DNA of 29,467 bases from Saccoglossus kowalevskii (taxonomy: Eukaryota > Hemichordata > Enteropneusta > Harrimaniidae): positions 205,210 to 234,676 of the forward strand of contig NW_003123412.1 in NCBI RefSeq assembly GCF_000003605.2, written 5' to 3'. Of this stretch, positions 20,841-29,467 are shown one piece after another. Position 1 is the first letter of the stretch. Each line of letters starts with the position of its first letter. The translations under genes were made by a program, and so were the position numbers. Under the pieces are notes generated by a model. The model saw nothing but the letters and a program-made list of their open reading frames with translations. It was not told the DNA's origin and ran no database searches.

Positions 20841-22559
20841 GGTTGAGCGATATGCATCGTCATATATTTTTTAATATACGCCACTGTTCTGTATATATTA
20901 TATGTTTTGTCGAACGACGGCTACACTGTCAGTAAAACACTGTTATGTATACGTTCGCATTCTACAAGTTCGGTTCTTTATGTCAGCGCTCCAGCTGAGA
21001 GCAGTGTTTTCTGTACACCCTAGAGGGCAAAAATGCAAATTGGACCACTCCCCGGCGACTAGCCATTCCCGTCACTGATCTCTGACTTGATTTTTGCGGA
21101 CTCCAGGCTGGATTAGGATGTATTTCAAAATAAACAAGCCGATAGACCAACGTAAATCCATTTGCGAGTCAAAGTGCTCGTGGTCTTCTCTTTGTATGAT
21201 GTTAGGACTATTAAAAATATGGTAACTGCTATGTGCACTGCGCCCGCTTCGGGGAGGGGCGTCCGAGACCGAGACTTCGGTTGTCACGTTCCTTGCAGGT
21301 GCAACTTCAAAACGAAACGACAACCCCCAGGAAATCAGATTTCAGACGCCATTCCCTTGATCGACAAAGCTTGGTTGATGATTCTTTGCTTTGTCTTATT
21401 TCACTATTGCGCACTGAATCATACACTCCAATAACAATGCTAAAACCGGGCTTTCGTGTTTTTTTTTCCATTTCATATAATTCGCTACTTCGTATTTTGC
21501 TTAAAGCGAAGACAAGAATACGCAGAGTTACCGTAATTCACTTCTAATAACGATACGAGAAATCCGATCTCACTCGCGCCCGGAAAGCAAAAACGTGAAT
21601 TCGTCTTTAACGAGTATATAGATACTATCAGCCTGAAAGAGCAATACAAGTATCGTGCGGGATAGGAATCGTTAATAGTGATCGCACCATGACCCGCGGA
21701 TGAAATAGACAAATGTTTTATCAGGTGTGAGCGCGTGGAAAATTATCTTTTGTGTGTAGAAGGGCGAGTGAGATTCGATCGGATGAGAGTTACCAATATT
21801 GCACGTAGATTTTCCGAAGTGATATTCATCTTTTTTTAACTATAGAATTTCCCGTAAACATTATGAGTCTCGCTCTCCTAAACGCACTGGTATTTTCCAG
21901 TCTATATAATGACAGTATACCTCCAGACAAATCCCTCTACCTTCTCCCGATATAGCCCGAAGCTTGCCGATTGTGATCTGCTTTGCTCTGTGATGAAAGA
22001 GCGTCGCTTCTTCCTCCCTCCCCGCGACGTTGTGATAAAAGCTGGGGAGGATTCTCAGCTTCTGATAAATGTCAGTAGATTGTATATATACGCTGGCAGT
22101 TCTGACCTACTGCGTAATATGTGTGGCTTAAACAAAAAATGACCTACCCATGTGGTTTTCAATATTATTCCCTGAGGAGAAATCAGAGCCTGGGTAAAAA
22201 TAGAACTGAAGTTGAAAGGTGGGACTAATAATCACATCGAAATATATGTTTTGATTTCTATAAACATAATCAGTAAATATGTCTAGCACTGGTGATGATA
22301 TTTCTTAGATGTTCTCTCTGTCCGTCACGAACAAAGAACATTTCGTCATGTTGACTTTGTATGAGATGCGACATTTTTCCAGCAAATACTTTGTAACACT
22401 TTTGAACATGTTTTTTTTTCTTTCTGTTTTTGTGTTTTTTTGGTAGAATTCCTATCTCTGTTTCCATTTACAATATTCTTTCAAACAAACAATTCATGCG
22501 TAGAAAAGGGCGGCGCGATCGAATAGGAATGTTGTTTTGTGAATAAATATACCACATAC
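20841..22559. other. Upstream intergenic DNA, no gene recognised
   Basis: Short overlapping frames on both strands (for example 21072-21434 and 21485-21712) have no recognisable domain. A T-rich run lies at 22409-22441. If the coding-like segment at 22637-22560 is a real exon, this stretch would be its first intron. Confidence 0.5.
21017..21029 (+). promoter_or_regulatory. CTCF-like motif
   Basis: accctagagggca fits CCASYAGRKGGCR at 11 of 13 positions, same orientation as the other two candidates. Confidence 0.3.
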
Positions 22560-22637
22560 CTCATACAGCGTTTGAGTAAAGAGAAACTCGTCCAATTTCT
22601 GACTGGTAACTACTGCAGAATCTGACATTTTTGCCAT
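22560..22637 (-). CDS. Candidate first coding exon of an unrecognised minus-strand transcript
   Basis: The minus strand reads ATG with A at -3 and G at +4, then MAKMSDSAVV...LDEFLFTQTLYE for 26 codons, and reaches a strong donor GAG|GTATGT at 22559 in phase 0. The composition is unlike the low-grade frames around it. A perfect TCTCGCGAGA promoter motif lies about 255 bp upstream on the same transcript axis. An acceptor-like ttattacag just upstream (about 22660) means it could also be an internal exon. Phase 0 is compatible with Lhx2/9 exon 2, so an alternative distal 5' exon is possible. I do not recognise the peptide and found no partner exon. It could be chance. Confidence 0.35.
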
Positions 22638-22892
22638 TGATGAGGGTACCTGCCTTTTTCTGTAATAACAGCAGGTGCTTTGATCCGCCGATGAATCTAG
22701 ATTCTTGTGTTCGAGAATGCAGAATGGGAGAAACGGAGTTTTAATTGGATTCATCTCGGGGATATCGACCGCAAATATCCAGGATAAAAATCAATATCCA
22801 AACGTCTTGTTAGCTCATCGGCTTATTCGTCAGAAGTTACACGTACTTATTCAGTTTGTTTGAAAAAGGTAGAGAGTTATAACTTCTCGCAA

Positions 22893-22902
22893 TCTCGCGA
22901 GA
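22893..22902. promoter_or_regulatory. TCTCGCGAGA palindromic promoter motif
   Basis: Perfect 10-bp palindrome tctcgcgaga. In animals this element is found near start sites of CpG-type promoters and is bound by BANP-type factors. The expected chance frequency of a given 10-mer in 29 kb is low, lower still for one with three CpG steps in AT-rich DNA. Confidence 0.5.
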
Positions 22903-24115
22903 AAATATGATTTTATTTACTAGTGATTTCCTCTTCTAACTTCTACACACAGGACAGTTTTCAGAAGATCAACCAAGAATGTTAATTTGATTTTTTTGAA
23001 ATTCCATTTTTAAACAAGGCACCCATATCGATTGCGTAACTACTGAGATTAGAGCGAGATTTAGTTGGTGGTCTTGGGCGGAGTTCTCGACGGGCCTTCC
23101 CAGTCTTCTTTAATCCGGTCACCAACGGAGATATGTATTAATTAGAACAAGAATGGGGTAAATGAGCTAATCAGTTAAATGGCATATGATTCAATTAAAA
23201 TATGGGAGGGGGAAATTTCATTCGTGTCACTGCACCCTTGATCGACGTTTGACGGACAGCTTGTCACATTGTGGACCAAAATACGATCTGCAATCGGCCC
23301 TTCATTGACCCCTATGATTTGATTGGCGCTCTCCCGTACGTCACCAGGACATACACCATAATGATTTGATAACAGTTCTCAACAATTTTTATTATACGGG
23401 CTTTTGAGAAATTAAAAATAGTTTTGTTCGATATCACCATTAGTCGACTATGTATAAAACGAGTGCAAACGCCAGTATGTCATGTGACACGTTCAAATGT
23501 CAGGTTGGTATATTGCCATCTTCACTGATTATTTGACCACGAGATTACTCCAAAAATCTACTGTAATAGATGTCATAACATATAACCCTAATGAGCTCAC
23601 ACGTTGAATGTAGACAACAAATATAATGTCATTTTGTTGAACTATCAAGCCTCAGCGGCCATTGCACGCGAATTTGACAAGAATAGCGTTCGGATTTGTC
23701 ATCTGCCTCAAATATTATCGGTGCGTCCACAAAACGAGTAGTAATCTGCTTTATTTCGTGCCATCTACCCTTTCATTTTCTCGCCTAATCTGTGATTTTG
23801 CAAGCCCTATCGGAGTGGCCCTAAAGCCACTGTCATCGATTTTCGCTTGTTTCCCCCGCTAACGCTCATCTCTTTTGCAGCGCGGCGGGCAGCTGACGTC
23901 AATTTGTCGTTTCACATCTTTTTTACCTCCCTATTTTCGATTTTACTCTCCCGCTCATTTGCGAAAACCTTGTCAAATGCTAAGACAAAGACTTCGTGAG
24001 AAAATCCGTGTGTGGGTCTGAACGATAGCTGAAATTAGCGCAGTTGGTATCGGGGCTTGGAGGTACGCTTGGGGGCAGCCTTTAATAGGTGTCCCAGATG
24101 TGATGGAGTGGTTAT

Positions 24116-24141
24116 TTCACCCAATCATCTTATTGGGTGAA
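24116..24141. repeat. Perfect 10-bp hairpin with facing CCAAT boxes
   Basis: ttcacccaat, a 6-base spacer (catctt) and attgggtgaa form a perfect inverted repeat. Each arm carries CCAAT. It could be a stem-loop or a paired NF-Y site. Confidence 0.7.
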
Positions 24142-26051
24142 GAGAATGCTTCCGTCGACTTACACTGTGATATTCGTAGTCTTGTACGTGTTTACTCGTA
24201 AACCCGTGCTGATATCCAAATATTCTTCACTGACACATTTTGAGCTCACCTCACAATTTAAATACAACAACAAATCTACCAAACCATGATCATTATAAGA
24301 CGATATATATGTGCAGTTGTACTTGACCACCACTGGGTCTTATTCGCAGTGATGTTTGAACTTGAACGGATTAAATTCGATTGTCATTCCTAGTAACCGC
24401 ACGTATAAGACAAGATGACGCCTTGATAAACCCTCGGATGACAAATCGATGGCATCGCACAACTTTTTCCAAACTGCCATTTGAAATTGTTCCGATATTG
24501 TATGTAAGGGGGTCTCCATAACACTTCTGTGCGTACTCTACAAACAAACAATGACATATTAATTTATAAATGTATTATTTGTTAAGCCGAATTTATTGAA
24601 TTTACTTGAAACCGATTCCTCGTTTGTCAAATAACCTTCATGAAATTGAATGGACGGTTTCTTGTGGTGAGTAAATATTATCTTTTCCCATTTGTCACAC
24701 GCCTGCGTTTTAAGCGTGATGTCTTTGCGCACATTCATTCGCCAATTCAGAGTTGGTAATTTCCATAGGGAAAATATTTAGTTAATGTTTCTTCTCGACC
24801 ACTTTGGGTCGCGGCGACGTACCAAGCAATCCAAACTATTTGTTTCCAAATACATAACATCACCGGGGTACTACTGAAAGATTGGAAAACCGGGTCTTAT
24901 ATTTGTTTGCGTGCTGGCTGTTTACTGTTTTCAGTGTGGTCGCCACGTGGGGAACTCCTTTTTTCGCAGCGGTGTTGTTTTCCTTGTATACAGTTTTGAA
25001 TAATGTCGATCGTTTCGACGATGTAATCGTGTCGAGGTGTTAAATAGAGCGGTTGGAAATACGTGACGATTTGTGATTAATTTGATGATCTAACATGAAA
25101 CACGTTGGTTGTTTAGTGAGCGGGTTGAAATTGACTAGCCGTTAGTCTAGTATTACTATGGCACATAAGTGTTGTTTTTCGGTTAATCGCAAGAACTACC
25201 CCCTTTCCGTAATAATCACGTCGGTCGCGTGCACACCACTCCCAGGCTATTTATGAACGGTATATAGCATGTACCTGGCACACCAATTGATCAGAGAAAC
25301 ATCGAAAATGATGTGATAGTTAACCATCACATGCAGACAACGCTTAGACCTTGGTAGCTTGATTCGAGTGAATCCTTCCCGTGTCATCTCACAGCAGGGG
25401 ATGAAATGGTCATTCAAATCGTTCAAAAAAAAGCGTATTTAAAACTCTTTTTTTTGTTCGCAATCTTTTCACAACAACCTGCAAACTGTATTGAGATCGT
25501 TAAATAAGGGAATCAACGCCTATTCAGTCCCATATACAATGAGAAAATAAAAATGCCGGACATCAAAAGATTTGCCAAGATATCTGTACTGACACTTGTT
25601 GGGAGTCAGTAACCCAATGATAGGGCACATCAACGGCAATCGCACATAAGTGTTAAAATTTGCGATTTATCTTTCCCAGGTTGCCAACAGCCCGTCTGCA
25701 ATTCAGACCAACCAAGAATATGTATAGGTACACATAACGACTCGTCCTATAATGTGAATTCACGCTGTGAACAAAAAAGGCGACGAAGTTATTAGTAGTT
25801 TAACTGCGGTGCAAAGCCAGACTTAACTATATCGATGTAGGGATGTGGACTGGTCTTTATCTATTCCGATAGTTTCAGTTGCACAAATTGGAGTAGGGGG
25901 TAGCGGCATGTGACAGGAGACTCGGCATTTTGCGGTGGTGCAAGGTCAACCGTCTAAACATAACACGTACTGACCGGGGTGAATAATCGTGACTAAGTAC
26001 TTTAATTTGTCACGTCTTGCAATGCAGCGATACAGAATAGGTTATGCATTC

Positions 26052-26081
26052 TGGGTGGTGGTGGTGGTGGTGGGGTGGGGT
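26052..26081 (+). repeat. (GGT)n microsatellite
   Basis: gggtggtggtggtggtggtgg followed by ggtgggg. Short G-rich simple repeat. Confidence 0.85.
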
Positions 26082-26295
26082 TATATCTCAATAAGCTATA
26101 ATAATTATACATCATATACCGTATACGCATAGCCGTATCGTGGTGTTTGAGTCAATGGTCATACTTGGGGTACAGCTAAAGTGACTCAGTGGATTTATAG
26201 ACGTGTTTTTCTTAACGTGTGACCGTTAACATGGGATGGTTCGGTAATCCATTTGTTGAGAGTAAACAAGTTATAGTCATTAGCGACCTATTGTT

Positions 26296-26345
26296 TTGTC
26301 ATCACCACCATTCATCCACCTTGTCATCACCACCATTCATCCACC
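26296..26345 (+). repeat. 25-bp tandem duplication
   Basis: The unit starting ttgtcatcaccaccattcat is present twice back to back (26296-26320 and 26321-26345) without a mismatch, indicating a recent slippage or duplication event. Confidence 0.9.
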
Positions 26346-27993
26346 GTGTACAAAGCCACGCTGTGAATAATCTGTGACTTCTGTTCGTATTTCTACACTT
26401 CTAAACTGAAATGGTGGGCAGGATGACGGCGCGGGGTGGATGGGGGTGATTTAGTGGTTGGTATCGTACATTACGTATAGGTACCAAGTACATTGTTGCC
26501 AATTGAGGACGCAATAGCCGATTGCGATGCTGCTGCTGATACGTACTTATATATATTTGGTTATATATATTTTTAACAAATATCACATTTGAAATAATGC
26601 TTCATTAATTAATATACAAGAGGCTACATATGGTGGATATTGAACGCCTTTTCTCTAATTGCGTTCAGTAAGTTCATTCCATGAATATAGTTTTCTCAGA
26701 CTAGAGTGTAAAACTATTGAAATCTACACAGGTCAAAGGTATAACTGTACGAGTCTCTCCTTTTCTCTTTGCGTGTAATCGCCTTAGAATAAACATTTTC
26801 ACATGGCCGTGTGGTTTACAAGCCCTACATCGATACAAAAACATAAACTATTCCAAAAGAAGGCTTTTGTCCCCTTGCGCCCATTGTTGACAATTTGCAC
26901 ACCGCTATACAGCGAGAATTGAAACTGTCTTTGAACAGGGCGTACCACACACATATCAGTTATTCACAAAGAATGGGTTCGGTCGGCACTACAACCTGCC
27001 TGAAACGGTAGAAAATAAGATAAATATTGCCTTTGATATCAGCGACTGCCTTGATTAAAACTTCAAATCCCGTGTCTATGTAGGGTTGTATGACGTGTAT
27101 TGTATTATCACGACTATGAAGGAGTCGCATTGGTCCTTCGTATTGACGAGGGAGGGACTATGTGTGTGGCTCGCGGTCTGTTTATATCGGAACCCCTACA
27201 AAGACGTAATTTAGTGTTTCTTCTTGCCAGTGCCATTGAGAAGTATGTGTAACAGTACTACCGTTGATGATATTTAGAAAACGGTGCAATCAAGTGTCGG
27301 ACGCATAATAAGATGCTGACATCGAATTTACATACAGTTAAACAGCAAGACTGTTGCCAGTACAAATTAAACAATCGAGTCAAGTACTCTAAATTTTACA
27401 AAGCTTACTTCCACTGCTATTTATTTATCCAGGGTGCATATTTTCAGCTCATACTATCATCATTTCATGTCAATGGGTTTTGGCCCATTTACACATGAGA
27501 TGAAAGACAAAACGACATATACATGCATTGTACGACAAAATCAACTGAACATGTTAGCCATTATGACGTCCATATGTATCATATTAAATACCTAATGCCA
27601 CACCTAGCAAGAGTCTCTCAATTGTGACATGAAACCTAAAAAGTATGAGAATACAATAAACGTATAATACAAGATATTTTTCGTTTTTTCAGGGTTTTGC
27701 CAGTAATCAACACAGTGATAGCTTAGCTATATGAATGGATTGTCGATTTTAAGAATGACTAATGTGTAATATTACCGTGTACATTGCGGTTAAGGTCACT
27801 AGTTGACCCTGGTGCTAGTCTTTGTATCCACGCTGATTATATAGCGTATTTTGAACATATCGTGACGTCACTGATGAACAGGGTCATCATACATTGTATG
27901 TAGTATACATTTGGCATACAACGGATCTAGTGTTTGTCTATGAATGAGATAAATTTCAAATGAAGGCAGTACTCAGCGTTATCTTTACTATTG

Positions 27994-28008
27994 GCACCAG
28001 AGGGCGCT
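27994..28008 (+). promoter_or_regulatory. Strong CTCF-like motif
   Basis: gcaccagagggcgct matches the extended CTCF core: CCASYAGRKGGCR at 12 of 13 positions plus the trailing CT. This is the best such match in the window. CTCF is present in most bilaterians with a similar motif. Confidence 0.45.
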
Positions 28009-28945
28009 TTAAATTTCGACTAAATCATATATTATCTCTTGTTACTTCTAATAAAGCGCACATTACTCTGAAAACGCAACCACAGCCTAAACTTTTCACA
28101 AAATCATACGATTACGATTGTTAAAATTAGTTCGCATATATAAACATGGGTCTTAGCGTTTATTTCGATATTAGTCCTTGCCAGTCTCGGTTCCTTACGA
28201 AGCACGGTCATAAAGAGGAAACTGAGATGGTTCAATAGAAAGTCCGTGAACATAGAAGATGCCATCTTCCGGTGACAATACGAGTCTGAAAGGGGTAGAC
28301 ACCAAGGCGAACATTAACACACGACTGCGAGCATTCCACTCACGTACGTCAGTAAATGAACTCGTAGTGTAATAACATATGGGCGTCAAGTGGGGAGACG
28401 TTTGAGGCCCTTTAGCGGACATTTAAAACCCACTTTTAGGAAATCCTCGTACACTCAGCATGGTAGTGACATCACGCTTATAGAGTGCGTTACAATGATA
28501 TGATCATTATTGGGTTCGAAAAAAAAGTCCGATATTCAACGATTTTCAACGTATGTATTTGTATCGACCACCGACTCTAAGCGTGTTGCGGTGTTTTATA
28601 TAACTCTTTCTTTCTTCGTAAAGTGCGAGTACGAATAACAGGAAGCGAATTTCTCTAGCGTCTCAATGGTGTCAATATCAAAATCATGAGTCAAGTGCGT
28701 GTCAAATTAAGGACAATCACATCTATACCAATTAATCGTCGTATAAGGCGCTTAGTGTGCCCGGCATGGGAACACCCATTCAACCTGGTACACATATAAG
28801 GTGACTAAATCATTTATATACTAAGTACATCATGTTCAGAGTTCAGGGACAGGGTTCTTGAACACAATGCACACACACACAGCGTAAATCTCATAAACAA
28901 ACCCGGGAAACGTTACGATTGTGCCAAGTGTGTGTCATTGCGATT

Positions 28946-29000
28946 TTATAAAATATTAAATTATGAAATATTAAATTTATTTATTTATTTATTTAATTTA
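28946..29000. repeat. AT-rich simple repeat including (TTTA)n
   Basis: aaatattaaatt occurs twice, followed by five TTTA units. Low complexity. Confidence 0.8.
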
Positions 29001-29163
29001 CCAACACAAACATATTATATTACATTACAAGATTACCTGTCGGAACCATCAGGTGGAGACATCTGTAGGTTGCATTCGAAATACGGAAATAAAAAAGTAA
29101 ATCTATTTCAACAAAAACAACGATAAAACTCAAACAACAAATGCATATAAATGAGAAAAATAG

Positions 29164-29467
29164 CAATTTAAAGAGGTAGCACTGGGAACAATTACATAGC
29201 AGACTCTAGGTACAATTAAAAGAGGTAGCAGTGAGAACATCTACATAGCAGACTCTAGGTACAATTAAAAGAGGTAGCAGTGGGGACATCTACATAACAG
29301 ACTATAGGTACAATTAAAAGAGGTAGCAGTGAGAACATCTACATAGCAGACTCTGGGTACAATTAAAAGAGGTAGCAGTGGGGACATCTACATAGCAGAC
29401 TCTAGGTACAATTAAAAGAGGTAGCAGTGGGGACATCTACATAACAGACTATAGGTACAATAAAAGA
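29164..29467 (+). repeat. 49-bp minisatellite, six units plus a partial, open at the window end
   Basis: Units start at 29164, 29213, 29262, 29311, 29360 and 29409, each 49 bp, beginning caattaaaagaggtagcagt and ending with a tctaggta-like word. The first is the most diverged. Units 3 and 6 share ataacagactatagg while the others have atagcagactctggg or atagcagactctagg, hinting at block duplication. A seventh begins at 29458 with one T missing (caataaaaga). No open frame runs through all units in a way that suggests coding. Confidence 0.95.

Larger units (their letters stand above)
22903..29163. other. Upstream intergenic DNA, no gene recognised
   Basis: About 6 kb without a supportable gene. 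Named contents: a 10-bp perfect hairpin at 24116-24141, a GGT microsatellite near 26055, a 25-bp tandem duplication at 26296-26345, a CTCF-like motif at 27994, a CA run near 28869 and AT-rich simple sequence at 28946-29000. Short open frames (23662-23862, 26401-26586, 27313-27498, 28195-28422) show no family resemblance. Confidence 0.5.

Noticed and set aside
28195..28422. Minus-strand 75-codon frame starting MSAKGPQTSPHL
   Set aside because: No recognised domain, no splice partner and a length consistent with chance.
1..29467. CRISPR arrays, bacterial operons, rRNA, intact tRNA, viral genes
   Set aside because: Nothing with the required repeat-spacer pattern, conserved RNA words or coding density was seen. 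The gene structure is clearly spliced and eukaryotic.

Overview
This is animal nuclear DNA from an AT-rich genome. It has one spliced protein-coding gene, long introns, short decayed repeats and no bacterial-style gene packing. The gene lies on the minus strand and is a LIM-homeodomain transcription factor of the Lhx2/Lhx9 (apterous) group. Its five coding exons join in frame with canonical GT-AG borders to give a predicted 402-residue protein. Order: exon 1 at 19546-19412 (N-terminus), exon 2 at 19154-18949 (LIM1), exon 3 at 15950-15586 (LIM2 plus a GRPRKRK basic motif), exon 4 at 2859-2657 (homeodomain helices 1-2 and the start of helix 3), exon 5 at 2105-1806 (rest of helix 3 and the C-terminus). 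Intron phases are 0, 2, 1, 0. Domain order and length match vertebrate Lhx2/Lhx9. The tail, which lacks the TLTNLF ending, and the single-gene layout suggest a non-vertebrate bilaterian, perhaps a marine invertebrate. I cannot name the phylum.

Layout by coordinate: 1-1805 is the 3' UTR and flank. 1806-19546 is the gene. Intron 3, between LIM2 and the homeodomain, is 12.7 kb, about 70 percent of the gene. It holds a short coding-like block (about 4000-4500), a local direct repeat (4591-4747), a candidate enhancer cluster near 11.95 kb and low-complexity tracts. 19547-20000 is the likely promoter, with a consensus inverted CCAAT box. 20000-29163 is upstream flank with no gene I recognise. It contains a small transposon-like element with perfect 14-bp terminal inverted repeats and a 5-bp target duplication (20702-20835), three CTCF-like motifs, a perfect TCTCGCGAGA palindrome at 22893, and a small coding-like segment with a strong splice donor at 22637-22560. 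29164-29467 is a 49-bp tandem repeat that runs off the end of the window.

Four observations deserve a second look. First, reading through the exon 3 donor gives a stop 16 codons later, with a canonical AATAAA 64 bp beyond it; this would make a LIM-only isoform without a homeodomain. Second, the candidate exon at 22.6 kb lies downstream of the TCTCGCGAGA site on the same strand and could be a separate gene or an alternative first exon. Third, CTCF-like sites lie upstream of the gene, one of them inside the mobile element. Fourth, the miniature inverted-repeat element itself. Most other open frames are compatible with chance in AT-rich DNA.
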